Positions 30,866 through 38,340 are shown, counted from the first letter of the stretch. The stretch: 64,000 nucleotides of DNA from Candidatus Methylophosphatis haderslevensis (GCA_016711925.1 JADJSA010000001.1:1-64000); one strand, 5' to 3'. Made by a program: numbers and translations. The notes: generated by a model from the letters alone, not told the origin.

Positions 30866-30940
30866 CATTTCGGTCAAGGCGCTCCCTTCGGTCGCTGGGA
30901 CGTCCCGCAAGCGGGCCGCCCCTTACCTATAACGTTAGCA
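30860..30940 (+). repeat. attC site of cassette 4 (divergent type)
   Basis: Starts CCCTAAC, the mirror of GTTAGGG; ends GTTAGCA. The interior differs from the common type (GGCGCTCCCTTCGGTCGCTG then GGACGTCCCGCAAGCGGGCC) and is 81 bases long, which suggests that the cassette came from another integron. Confidence 0.75.
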
Positions 30941-30945
30941 GTCTT

Positions 30946-31608
30946 ATGCCACGACTATTCACATACACGATTCCCGTCGATGACGGAGCAGCCCCAAACC
31001 CATTTCACGGCATGTGTTCTCTCGCCATCTGCAAGCCGGGTATTCGTCGAGTAGCAAAACCAGATGATTGGGTTGCTGGCCTTGGTTCAAAGAACGCACC
31101 AAGTGGAGATTTGAGCGGCCACTTGGTGTATGCCATGCGCGTTGAAGAAGTTCTGTCTCTGCGAGATTACGACCTTTACGCCAGTTCCCGCTGGCCGCAC
31201 CGTATTCCAAATGTTCAAAGCGTAGCGCTCCAAGACCGTCTTGGTGACTGCGTTTACGACTTTTCGAACGGTGCGCCTATTCAACGGTCAAGCGTCCATG
31301 GAAGCGGCAATGTGGCAACCGACCTTAGCGGCGAAAACGTATTGTTATCGAGGGACTTCTACTACTTCGGCAGTCGGGCTAGAAAACTTCCCGATCACCT
31401 ACGCCAAATTTGCCATCAAACCCAAGGCCACCGAAGCAACTCGAACGCACCTTACTTCGATCAATTTGTTTCATGGGTTCGCTCACTTGTTTCCGCACCT
31501 GGGCAACTCTATGGGTGGCCTGATCACATCGTCGAATGGAATACTGTTTCGGCATGTGGCGGCTGCACACCCAGAAAGCTCGATGATGAATACGACCCCG
31601 ACTGCTAA
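30946..31608 (+). CDS. Cassette 5: Nmad2-like putative base-modification protein
   Basis: 220 residues. The N-terminus RLFTYTIPVDDGAAPNPFHG then MCSLAICKPGIRRVAKPDDW with VAGLGSK matches the nucleotide-modification-associated domain 2 (Nmad2) signature (APNPF, C-x-L-A-x-C-KP, R, GDW-like). The middle has HLVYAMRVEEVLSLRDYD. Nmad2 was proposed from genome context to take part in DNA hypermodification; the activity is not proven. Here it is alone in a cassette, so if active it would need trans partners. The stop overlaps its attC. Confidence 0.75.
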   Translation: MPRLFTYTIPVDDGAAPNPFHGMCSLAICKPGIRRVAKPDDWVAGLGSKNAPSGDLSGHLVYAMRVEEVLSLRDYDLYASSRWPHRIPNVQSVALQDRLGDCVYDFSNGAPIQRSSVHGSGNVATDLSGENVLLSRDFYYFGSRARKLPDHLRQICHQTQGHRSNSNAPYFDQFVSWVRSLVSAPGQLYGWPDHIVEWNTVSACGGCTPRKLDDEYDPDC

Positions 31609-31678
31609 CCCGGCGCTCAACCTCGCTCCTTTCAGTCGCTGGACGCTGCGCGATAAAGCCGCGCAGCGCCGGTTAGCT
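31603..31678 (+). repeat. attC site of cassette 5
   Basis: Starts TGCTAAC, the mirror of GTTAGCA; ends GTTAGCT. Stem CGCTGCGCG / CGCGCAGCG. Its interior is nearly identical to the attC at 34557, although the cassettes before the two sites are unrelated. Confidence 0.88.
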
Positions 31679-31699
31679 CTACTACAAGGGCTTCCCCCA

Positions 31700-31897
31700 A
31701 TGTCAAGCGAAAGTGATGCCGTGCGGATCGCGGAGCGATCCGTCATTGACGATATCCTTCGCTTTCCGCCATCGCATCGCGTGCAGCCTGCACAGGCAAA
31801 GTGCGGACTGGAAAAACTACAAACGGTCATTGTGTGGCCTGGATTCGGCTGGCCACGGACCCTCATGAAAGACGCACGCGGGGGCCTCATTCGTTAG
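31700..31897 (+). CDS. Cassette 6: 65-residue unknown protein
   Basis: MSSESDAVRIAERSVIDDIL then RFPPSHRVQPAQ and a tail with VIVWPGFGWPRTLMKDARGG. The homologue at 34650 differs at three residues only, which supports a real gene under constraint. No known family. It lies between the cassette core site and the attC that the IS110-type element has interrupted. Confidence 0.5.
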   Translation: MSSESDAVRIAERSVIDDILRFPPSHRVQPAQAKCGLEKLQTVIVWPGFGWPRTLMKDARGGLIR

Positions 31898-31931
31898 TCG
31901 CGGTCATCAAACGATGCCGCCTTGAGCTAAT

Positions 31932-32256
31932 CAGGCATACCCCGCGCAGGTCCGACCTGCCCTCATGAACGCTGCACAGTACGCGGTGGTGGAACACTTC
32001 GCTGCTGCTCTGCTGGCGCCTTTTCGCCTTTGCGGTTGCGACCCAGTCCAGCCCCGTAGCCGGGTCAATGGCAGGCTGCGGCCTTGTGCAGCCTGGCGAA
32101 GCGAACCATTGACGCGGTGAAGGGGCGATACGCTCGGTCATGGCAGTAAGCGCGGCACTGTGGCGCTTACTGCCATGCAGACAAGCGCTTTTCATCCCCA
32201 AAAAGAGGCGGATTTCCACCCCCGGCAACAGCCGACGCTGCTCGATGGCGATGCCC
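31932..32256 (-). ncRNA. Candidate guide (bridge/seek) RNA of IS copy 1
   Basis: The long non-coding end of an IS1111-type element lies 3' of the transposase and in studied members encodes a guide RNA that selects the target. This segment holds strong inverted repeats: GTCAATGG 32064-32071 with CCATTGAC 32106-32113, enclosing CAGGCTGC and GCAGCCTG; and a perfect 14-bp stem 32140-32153 with 32163-32176 and a 9-base loop. The limits and strand are inferred from the transposase direction. Confidence 0.4.
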
Positions 32257-33306
32257 CTATGCCGGCATGCGGAAGTCCTCGCCCGTGCGCAACATCGCCC
32301 AGGCCAGCCGTGCGTTCTTGGCCGCAATGGCGACCACCGCCTTGCCGTGGCCGCGCCGTGCGGCCAGGGCTGCCGCCCAATGCGCCAGTTGGCTCGCCGG
32401 CTTGGCCGGGTTCTCCTGCTCCTCGGCCACCGCCCGCTGTGCGGCGGCGAGCATGGCCCGCGCACCGAGCACCAGCAGCGTACGCAGGTAGGTGTCCCCC
32501 GCCTTGGTAATACGTCCAAGACGCGTCTTGCCGCCCGAGCTGTATTGGCCGGGCACCAGCCCGAGCCAGGCGGCCACTTGCCGGCCGCACTTGAATTCGG
32601 CGCCGTTGCCGATCGTGGCGCGCAAGGCCGTCGCGGTGATCTGGCCCAGGCCGCTCAGGCGCTGCAATTCGGCACAGCGGCTGTCCTCGCGGGCCATGGT
32701 GCGAATGAGCGCGTCGTACTCGGCAATGCGCTGGTCCAGGTGGTGGGTCTGACTGAGCAGATCGCCGATGACCCGGTTCGATTGCCCGGGCAGGGCTTCG
32801 AGCAGCTTGGCGGCTTCGCGGCGCACGGTGTCGGCCTTGGCCGCCAGGATGTGGCCGAACTCGGCGAGCAGCCCACGGATGCGGTTGATGGTGGCGGTGC
32901 GTTCCTTCACAAAGCCTTGCCGGGCGCAGTGGACCATCAGTTGGGCCTGCTGGGCTTCGCTCTTGACCGGGACGAAGCGCATCTGCGGGCGTTGCACGGC
33001 TTCGCAGATGGCCTGCGCATCGGCCGCATCGTTCTTGCCGCGCTTGCCGCTCAGCCGATACGGGGTGACGAACTTCGGGGCGATCAGCCGCACGCTGTGG
33101 CCGTGCCCCATGAACAGCCGCGCCCAGTGGTGCGCACCGGTACAGGCTTCCATGCCGATCAGGCACGGCGGCAGGGTGGCGATCAGCTCGTGCAGCTTGT
33201 CGCGCGCGACCGACGGACGCACCAGCGCAGCGCGACCGGCTTCGTCGACACCGTGGACGGCGAAAACGTGCTTGGCGAGATCGATGCCAACGGCAATAAT
33301 AGTCAT
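32257..33306 (-). CDS. IS110-family (IS1111-type) transposase, copy 1
   Basis: 349 residues from MTIIAVGIDLAKHVFAVHGV. The DEDD catalytic domain is visible: GIDLAKH (Asp), LIGMEACTGAHHWAR (Glu), GKRGKNDAADAQAICEA (two Asp). The C-terminal Transposase_20 domain has LSGLGQITATALRATIG, WLGLVPGQYSSGGKTRLGRI and GDTYLRTLLVLGARAML with the conserved Ser. ATG at 33306; an in-frame start at 33414 is less likely. Intact, so possibly active. Confidence 0.92.
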   Translation of the reverse strand: MTIIAVGIDLAKHVFAVHGVDEAGRAALVRPSVARDKLHELIATLPPCLIGMEACTGAHHWARLFMGHGHSVRLIAPKFVTPYRLSGKRGKNDAADAQAICEAVQRPQMRFVPVKSEAQQAQLMVHCARQGFVKERTATINRIRGLLAEFGHILAAKADTVRREAAKLLEALPGQSNRVIGDLLSQTHHLDQRIAEYDALIRTMAREDSRCAELQRLSGLGQITATALRATIGNGAEFKCGRQVAAWLGLVPGQYSSGGKTRLGRITKAGDTYLRTLLVLGARAMLAAAQRAVAEEQENPAKPASQLAHWAAALAARRGHGKAVVAIAAKNARLAWAMLRTGEDFRMPA

Positions 33307-33440
33307 GGTCTTCCCCTTTCCGTGTGTGTGGATGAGACTTCGCACTTCCCATCTTGGCACCACCGTGCCGCGTACCCAACTGCGCCGACCTCGGGACGGG
33401 GAAGTCCCTTTCATTCGTTAGCCATTTCGAGGGGAACACT

Positions 33441-33923
33441 ATGGACATGTCTCTTATCCAAGGCACGATTTCCGGGCTCAAGGTTGCTGGCGACATCGCA
33501 AAAGGACTCCTTGAACTCAAGACGCTCTCCGAAGTTCAAGGAAAAGTAATTGAGCTTCAGAGCGCCATTCTGTCCGCTCAGGGCAACGCCCTTTCCGCTA
33601 ATGCGGATCAATCTGCGATGGTTGAAGAAATACGCGCACTGAAAGAAGAAATTGCTCGCGTGAAAGCATGGGATACACAAAAGCAAAGGTACAAACTGGT
33701 GCAGCCCTGGTCTGCCGGTGTTGCCTATGCGCTTAAAGAATCCATGAGCAACGCCGAACCACCGCATCTGATATGTACAAACTGCTACGAGAGCGGGCGA
33801 AAATCTATCCTCAATCCTGTTGAAGATTCTCAAAAGTGTGTTCTCTACGCTTGCCCCATTTGCAAATCGCAAATTCCCACTGGCTATCGCGGCGGCGTCA
33901 CTCCGCAATATGCGCCCGATTAA
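33441..33923 (+). CDS. Cassette 7: coiled-coil / zinc-ribbon unknown protein
   Basis: 160 residues; ATG preceded by GAGGGGA. The N-terminal 85 residues are helical and heptad-like (LKVAGDIAKGLLELKTLSEV; MVEEIRALKEEIARVKAWDT). The C-terminal third has two Cys pairs, ICTNCYESGRK and YACPICKSQIP, suggesting a zinc ribbon. Similar small proteins are seen as mobile cargo; function unknown. Confidence 0.65.
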   Translation: MDMSLIQGTISGLKVAGDIAKGLLELKTLSEVQGKVIELQSAILSAQGNALSANADQSAMVEEIRALKEEIARVKAWDTQKQRYKLVQPWSAGVAYALKESMSNAEPPHLICTNCYESGRKSILNPVEDSQKCVLYACPICKSQIPTGYRGGVTPQYAPD

Positions 33924-33932
33924 ACACCACAT

Positions 33933-34025
33933 GGCTAACATGGCGGTCAACCGGACAGGGGAACATGCGCCCTTTGGTTTTCTCTTAGTCATGTGCGCCC
34001 CCGCCGGTTACCTTCAACGTTATGC
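33933..34025 (+). repeat. attC site of cassette 7 (divergent type)
   Basis: Starts GGCTAAC, mirror of GTTAGCC; ends GTTATGC. Length 93; the interior shares little with the common type, apart from outer arms GGCGGTCAACCGG and CCGCCGGTTACC. Confidence 0.72.
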
Positions 34026-34028
34026 CCC

Positions 34029-34562
34029 ATGACTGACGACCGCGCCCTCTACCAATCTTCTATCGTTCGAGGAAGCTACTTCAATCGTATGCTTGACTGT
34101 GGCCCCTATGATCGCTGGGTTGAAATCGCGCTGGGGTATTTGCCGCGCGACGTCCTCGACGAGCACAAAGAAGATCTTGCGTTCATTTCTATGGCACATC
34201 GAGACGGCTGTCGGTTGTCACGAGTGCTATGCGAAACCCGAGAAATCATCCTGCTGTCCGATCATGTGCTTCCCAAGGGCCGCTCCGACGAAGGGCAACC
34301 TGATGTTCGGTACTTTATCTACGTTGTGCTTCACGAGGTCGCCCACGCAACCAAGAAGCACAAGTCACCTCAGTACGACTCCTTAACCCAAGAGGAATTC
34401 GAGGCCCAAGAGGAAGAAGCCGACGCCCTCGCTTTCCAGTGGTTCAACGATCACATTTCCTTACTCGAAAATCCGCACCTTCCTGCAATAACGAGCGAAG
34501 AAATTGAGCAGGCGCAAGTCAAGAGCCAGGAAACCATGAAGGCGTTGCTAAATGGGGCATAA
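34029..34562 (+). CDS. Cassette 8: HExxH zinc-metallopeptidase-like protein
   Basis: 177 residues. YFIYVVLHEVAHATKKHK contains HEVAH, the zinc site of gluzincin-type peptidases; the downstream EEEADALAFQWFNDHI offers the third ligand, an arrangement like ImmA/IrrE peptidases. The N-terminal half is unrecognised. Such peptidases usually cleave a repressor; none is encoded beside it here. ATG lies ten bases after the core site and the stop is within the cassette's attC. Confidence 0.65.
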   Translation: MTDDRALYQSSIVRGSYFNRMLDCGPYDRWVEIALGYLPRDVLDEHKEDLAFISMAHRDGCRLSRVLCETREIILLSDHVLPKGRSDEGQPDVRYFIYVVLHEVAHATKKHKSPQYDSLTQEEFEAQEEEADALAFQWFNDHISLLENPHLPAITSEEIEQAQVKSQETMKALLNGA

Positions 34563-34632
34563 CCCGGCGCTCAACCTCGCTCCTTTCAGTCGCTGGGCGC
34601 TGCGCGATAAAGCCGCGCAGCGTCGGTTAGCT
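34557..34632 (+). repeat. attC site of cassette 8
   Basis: Starts GCATAAC, the mirror of GTTATGC; ends GTTAGCT. Interior nearly identical to the attC at 31603. Confidence 0.87.
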
Positions 34633-34649
34633 CTACAAGGGCTTCCCCA

Positions 34650-34847
34650 ATGTCAAGCGAAAGTGATGCCGTGCGGATCGCGGAGCGATCCGTCATTGAC
34701 GATATCCTTCACTTTCCGCCATCGCATCGCGTGCAGCCTGCACAGGCAAAGGGCGGACTGGAAAAACTACAAACGGTCATGGTGTGGCCTGGATTCGGCT
34801 GGCCACGGACCCTCATGAAAGACGCACGCGGGGGCCTCATTCGTTAG
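34650..34847 (+). CDS. Cassette 9: second copy of the 65-residue protein
   Basis: Differs from the protein at 31700 by His for Arg (residue 21), Gly for Cys (35) and Met for Ile (43). Start and context are the same. Confidence 0.5.
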   Translation: MSSESDAVRIAERSVIDDILHFPPSHRVQPAQAKGGLEKLQTVMVWPGFGWPRTLMKDARGGLIR

Positions 34848-34881
34848 TCGCGGTCATCAAACGATGCCGCCTTGAGCTAAT

Positions 34882-35201
34882 CGGGCATACCCCGCGCAGG
34901 TCCGACCTGCCCTCATGAACGCTGCACAGTACGCGGTGGTGGAACACTTCGCTGCTGCTCTGCTGGCGCCTTTACGCCTTTGCGGTTGCGACCCAGTCCA
35001 GCCCGTAGCCGGGTCAATGGCAGGCTGCGGCCTTTTGCAGCCTGGCGCAGCGAACCATTGACGCGGTGCAGGGGCGATACGCTGGGTCATGGCAGTAAGC
35101 GCGGCACTGTGGCGCTTACTGCCATGCAGACAAGCGCTCTTCATCCCAGGAGACGGATTTGCACCCCCGGCAACAGCCGACGCTGCTCGATGGCGCTGCC
35201 C
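34882..35201 (-). ncRNA. Candidate guide (bridge/seek) RNA of IS copy 2
   Basis: Retains both inverted repeats of copy 1: GTCAATGG 35013-35020 with CCATTGAC 35055-35062, and the 14-bp stem with 9-base loop at 35089-35125. Loop and linker bases differ from copy 1 while the stems are kept, as expected of a structured RNA. Confidence 0.4.
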
Positions 35202-36251
35202 CTATGCCGGCATGCGGAAGTCCTCGCCCGTGCGCAACATCGCCCAGGCCAGCCGTGCGTTCTTGGCCGCAATGGCCACCACCGCCTTGCCGTGGCCGCG
35301 CCGTGCGGCCAGCGCCGCCGCCCAATGCGCCAGTTGGCTCGCCGGCTTGGCCGGGTTCTCCTGCTCCTCGGCCACCGCCCGCTGTGCGGCGGCGAGCATG
35401 GCCCGCGCACCGAGCACCAGCAGCGTACGCAGGTAGGTGTCCCCCGCCTTGGTAATACGTCCAAGACGCGTCTTGCCGCCCGAGCTGTATTGGCCGGGCA
35501 CCAGCCCGAGCCAGGCGGCCACTTGTCGGCCGCACTTGAATTCGGCGCCGTTGCCGATCGTGGCGCGCAAGGCCGTGGCGGTGATCTGGCCCAGGCCGCT
35601 CAAGCGCTGCAGCTCGGCACAGCGGCTGTCCTCGCGCGCCATGGTGCGGATCAGTCCGTCGTACTCGGCAATGCGCTGGTCCAGGTGGTGGATCTGGCTG
35701 AGCAGATCGCCGATAACCCGGTTCGATTGCCCGGGCAGTTGCTCGAGCAACAGGGCGGCCTGGCGACGCACGGTGTCGGCCTTGGCCGCCAGGATGTGGC
35801 CGAACTCGGCGAGCAGCCCACGGATGCGGTTGATGGTGGCGGTGCGTTCCTTCACAAAGCCTTGCCGGGCGCAGTGGACCATCAGTTGGGCCTGCTGGGC
35901 TTCGCTCTTGACCGGGACGAAACGCATCTGCGGGCGTTGCACGGCTTCGCAGATGGCCTGCGCATCGGCCGCGTCGTTCTTGCCGCGCTTGCCGCTCAAC
36001 CGATACGGGGCGACGAACTTCGGGGCGATCAGCCGCACAGTGTGGCCGTGCTGGATGAACAGCCGCGCCCAGTGGTGGGCCCCGGTACAGGCTTCCATGC
36101 CGATCAGGCACGGCGGCAGCGTGGCGATCAGTTCGTGGAGCTTGTCGCGCGCCACCGACGGACGCACCAGCGCAGCGCGACCGGCTTCGTCGACACCGTG
36201 GACGGCAAAAACGTGCTTGGCGAGATCGATGCCAACGGCAATAATAGTCAT
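35202..36251 (-). CDS. IS110-family (IS1111-type) transposase, copy 2
   Basis: 349 residues with all DEDD and Transposase_20 motifs of copy 1. Differences cluster in the middle (FIQHGHTVRLIAPKFVAPYR; VRRQAALLLEQLPGQSNRVI). ATG at 36251. Intact. Confidence 0.92.
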   Translation of the reverse strand: MTIIAVGIDLAKHVFAVHGVDEAGRAALVRPSVARDKLHELIATLPPCLIGMEACTGAHHWARLFIQHGHTVRLIAPKFVAPYRLSGKRGKNDAADAQAICEAVQRPQMRFVPVKSEAQQAQLMVHCARQGFVKERTATINRIRGLLAEFGHILAAKADTVRRQAALLLEQLPGQSNRVIGDLLSQIHHLDQRIAEYDGLIRTMAREDSRCAELQRLSGLGQITATALRATIGNGAEFKCGRQVAAWLGLVPGQYSSGGKTRLGRITKAGDTYLRTLLVLGARAMLAAAQRAVAEEQENPAKPASQLAHWAAALAARRGHGKAVVAIAAKNARLAWAMLRTGEDFRMPA

Positions 36252-36420
36252 GGCTTTCCCCTTTCCGAGTGAGTTGATGAGACTTCGCACTTCCCATCTT
36301 GGCACCACCGTGCCGCGTGCCCAACTGCGCCGACATCGGGACGGGGAAGTCCCTTTCATTCGTTGGGGCTATCCATATCAACGTATGGCGTTTTGTATGG
36401 TCTAGTGCTACCCTGTGTCC

Positions 36421-36711
36421 ATGGCGAAAACTCGCTTTGATTGGGACCCCGACAAGGACGCCGAGAATCAGGGAAAGCACGGAGTCTCCTTCTCCCGTGC
36501 CCAATACGCCTTTGCCGACCCGCAGCGCGTAATTGCCAAGGACGAGACTCACAGCCAGACCGAAGAGCGGTTCTATTGCTTTGGCGAAGTGGACGGCGGT
36601 GTGCTCACGGTGCGGTTCACTTACCGCGCTTCGGTTATTCGAATCATCGGCGCCGGTTATTGGCGCAAAGGAAAGACGATCTATGAGCGCGAAAATCAAA
36701 TACACCGATGA
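36421..36711 (+). CDS. brnT: Cassette 10: BrnT-type ribonuclease toxin
   Basis: 96 residues. FDWDPDKDAENQGKHGVSFS, ALTVRFTYR-like GVLTVRFTYRASVIRIIGAG and the final ERENQI fit the BrnT RelE-like fold. ATG at 36421, with an in-frame GTG two codons earlier. The BrnA antitoxin gene begins at 36683, overlapping this gene's end. Toxin-antitoxin cassettes are common stabilisers of cassette arrays. Confidence 0.9.
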   Translation: MAKTRFDWDPDKDAENQGKHGVSFSRAQYAFADPQRVIAKDETHSQTEERFYCFGEVDGGVLTVRFTYRASVIRIIGAGYWRKGKTIYERENQIHR

Positions 36712-36964
36712 ACCCCTTGGGAAGGTTAAGGTGGTTGCCGACTTCCTCCCTTCGCCGGCCGAATTGGCATTTCGTGAAGAAGGTGTGAAGGTAACTCTGT
36801 CTCTGAGCAAGAAGAGCATCGAGTTCTTCAAGTCGGAGGCTACAAAGCATCACACTCAGTACCAGCGCATGATTCGCCGGCTTATCGACGCTTATGTTGA
36901 TGGCCAAGCCCCAACCCAGCAGTCCACACGGACGCTGCGCGATAGAGCCGCGCAGCGCCGGTGA
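36683..36964 (+). CDS. brnA: Cassette 10: BrnA-type antitoxin
   Basis: 93 residues. Central region VKVTLSLSKKSIEFFKSEAT then YQRMIRRLIDAYV is the ribbon-helix-helix DNA-binding part of BrnA. The last dozen residues (RTLRDRAAQRR) are encoded by the attC itself: a base change removes the stop present in other copies (GATAGAGCC rather than GATAAAGCC), so the frame reads through to TGA at 36964. Confidence 0.85.
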   Translation: MSAKIKYTDEPLGKVKVVADFLPSPAELAFREEGVKVTLSLSKKSIEFFKSEATKHHTQYQRMIRRLIDAYVDGQAPTQQSTRTLRDRAAQRR

Positions 36965-36978
36965 CTTCTACGTTGGAC
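36909..36978 (+). repeat. attC site of cassette 10
   Basis: Starts CCCCAAC, mirror of the GTTGGGG core; ends GTTGGAC. Stem CGCTGCGCG / CGCGCAGCG around ATAGAGC. Confidence 0.88.
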
Positions 36979-36998
36979 CCCGCGGTAGGAGTAGTGGA

Positions 36999-37391
36999 AT
37001 GGCATTCGGTGACCGACAGCGTACTTGGTTTCCAGAAATGATCGAGTTTCTTCGGGCTGACTGGCGGCCGGAGATGTCATGGGCAGAGATCATCGCACTG
37101 CGTGATCAACTGGACGACATGCTGAAGGGGATTCGGAAATCGAGGAACCTCCAACCCGTGACGACCTTGGCGCTATGCCCGTGCTGTAACGAACCCTTGG
37201 TCCAAGGCGCGGGGGGTGTCTCTGTGCGGGCGACCATCCTTGCCCTGAATCGCTTCGGCATCGCGCCGGCGAACGTGGTAAAGGTCTTGGAGAAGACTTG
37301 GACCAAGCACCGCCGAGAGACCGAGATCGATCTCAATGGGAAGCCCCCGCATAGCGGAGCCATGCACTCGACCGCCGGAGGCGGCGCGTGA
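36999..37391 (+). CDS. Cassette 11: unknown protein with Cys pair
   Basis: 130 residues from the ATG at 36999, 21 bases after the core. WFPEMIEFLRADWRPEMSWA, IIALRDQLDDMLKGIRKSRN and LALCPCCNEPLVQ (two Cys, likely zinc or structural) are recognisable features but the family is unknown to me. The expected closing attC (starting GTCCAAC) is not seen; only a GTTAAAC core at 37400. It is the last cassette and may have lost its attC. Confidence 0.55.
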   Translation: MAFGDRQRTWFPEMIEFLRADWRPEMSWAEIIALRDQLDDMLKGIRKSRNLQPVTTLALCPCCNEPLVQGAGGVSVRATILALNRFGIAPANVVKVLEKTWTKHRRETEIDLNGKPPHSGAMHSTAGGGA

Positions 37392-37664
37392 TGGCGGGCG
37401 TTAAACGTCCGCTTTCAGAACCCTTCTACTTCCGCTTTGGGTCGTGTGCACTCGGTGACGAATGGCTGCTTCCAGGGATCAGAATCTCACTGACTGCTTT
37501 TCGGCGATCAATTCAAAGAGAGGACGGTCGCGTCGCGACCCACCAACAACACCCACTGTCCTGACCTTGCTGCCGTAAAGCCGTCGCTCGCACGGGCGCT
37601 CGAAGTCACGCGCTGCGACGAGTGGCCGCTGCGGCCGAGTGCCGGGCGCACTTTGGCCGGGTCT

Positions 37665-37692
37665 TGACACATACCAACCAGTTGGTATGTAA
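37665..37692 (+). promoter_or_regulatory. Promoter with a palindromic TetR operator
   Basis: TTGACA at 37665 and TATGTAAT near 37686 form a -35/-10 pair with about 16 bases between. Within it ACATACCAAC and GTTGGTATGT (37669-37690) make a 10-bp inverted repeat with a two-base centre. The ATG of the TetR gene is at 37702. This is a classical self-repression layout. Confidence 0.75.
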
Positions 37693-37701
37693 TGGGTACT
37701 T

Positions 37702-38340
37702 ATGACCCATGCAGCGACCCAGCAACCCGCTCACCCTGCGCGCGGCAACGCCCGCGCCGCCCTGCTCGATGCAGCACTCGCGCTGGTGCGTCGGCAGGGC
37801 TGGGCCGCGACCTCCATCGACCAGCTCTGCCGCACGGCGGGCGTCACCAAGGGCGCGTTCTTCCACCACTTCGAATCCAAGGACGCGTTGGGCGTAGCCG
37901 CCGCACACCGCTGGACCGAAGTCACCACGCCCCTGTTCAAAAACGCGGCCTACCACCGCCATGGTGACCCGCTCGATCGCATCCTGGGCTACCTGGATTT
38001 CCGGGCTGCCCTCGTGCACGGGCCGCTCGAAGCCTTTACCTGCTTCGCAGGCACCACGGTGCAGGAGACCTTCGCGGCGTCCGAGGCCATTCGATCGGCC
38101 TGCGGCGAATGCATCACCGACCATGCGGCCCGGCTGGTGGAGGATTTCGAGGCCGCCCTGCATAAGTACCGGCCGCGCGAGACGGTCACCGCGGAGGGCC
38201 TCGCCCTCTACACCCAGACGGTGCTGCAAGGGGGCTTCGTGCTGGCCAAGGCGAAGGGCGATGCCGGCCCGCTGCTCGATGGTATTGCGCATCTCAAGCG
38301 CTACTTGCAACTCCTCTTCAAAGCCAGGAGAACTTCATGA
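37702..38340 (+). CDS. TetR-family repressor
   Basis: 212 residues. HTH at residues 15-60: AALLDAALALVRRQGWAATS, IDQLCRTAGVTKGAFFHHFE, SKDALGVAAAHRW, the AcrR/TetR signature. The C-terminal ligand domain has TVQETFAASEAIRSACGECI. It overlaps the next gene by four bases and lies under the palindrome. The following genes (DUF1428, two VOC proteins) are probably its regulon, so the ligand may be a toxic small molecule. Confidence 0.9.
   Translation: MTHAATQQPAHPARGNARAALLDAALALVRRQGWAATSIDQLCRTAGVTKGAFFHHFESKDALGVAAAHRWTEVTTPLFKNAAYHRHGDPLDRILGYLDFRAALVHGPLEAFTCFAGTTVQETFAASEAIRSACGECITDHAARLVEDFEAALHKYRPRETVTAEGLALYTQTVLQGGFVLAKAKGDAGPLLDGIAHLKRYLQLLFKARRTS

Larger units (their letters stand above)
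31932..33416 (-). mobile_element. IS110/IS1111-type element, copy 1, inside an attC
   Basis: Carries one DEDD transposase gene on the minus strand with about 110 bases upstream and about 325 bases downstream of it. The exact ends are uncertain, as IS1111-type elements have subterminal repeats and usually make no target duplication. TCATTCGTTAG occurs at 31887 and again at 33411. IS1111-group elements that target attC sites are established knowledge. Confidence 0.7.
31925..33423 (+). repeat. attC of cassette 6, interrupted by an IS
   Basis: AGCTAAT at 31925-31931 matches, except for the last base, the expected mirror of this cassette's GTTAGCT core. The 3' core is GTTAGCC at 33417-33423. About 1.48 kb carrying an IS110-type element lies between the two halves. 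Confidence 0.55.
34882..36361 (-). mobile_element. IS110/IS1111-type element, copy 2, inside an attC
   Basis: Same organisation as copy 1 but diverged at scattered bases, notably around 35750 (LLEQLPGQSN region) and in the 3' non-coding end, so not a fresh duplication. Confidence 0.7.
34875..36368 (+). repeat. attC of cassette 9, interrupted by an IS
   Basis: AGCTAAT at 34875-34881 and GTTGGGG at 36362-36368 delimit the interrupted site. The sequence common with copy 1 ends exactly at the GTT core; after it, GTTAGCC and GTTGGGG lead into unrelated cassettes, so the whole IS-bearing unit behaves as a cassette. Confidence 0.55.
26022..37406. mobile_element. Chromosomal-type integron with eleven cassettes
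   Basis: An IntI gene transcribed leftward, an attI region, then eleven cassettes reading rightward: 27161-28550, 28551-29827, 29828-30555, 30556-30934, 30935-31672, 31673-33417, 33418-34019, 34020-34626, 34627-36362, 36363-36972 and 36973 to about 37406. Each junction is a GTT core site. Most attC sites share the stem CGCTGCGCG / CGCGCAGCG, as in resident chromosomal integrons where one attC type predominates. Several cassettes are less GC-rich than the flanking DNA. Confidence 0.9.

Noticed and set aside
26022..37406. CRISPR-like array from the repeated attC stems
   Set aside because: Repeats are 700-1700 bases apart, carry attC cores and bound genes; no short spacers or cas genes.
25880..37520. 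Possible direct repeat flanking the integron (TTTTCGGCGA...)
   Set aside because: Only about 20 bases agree loosely; similar stretches occur elsewhere in the window.
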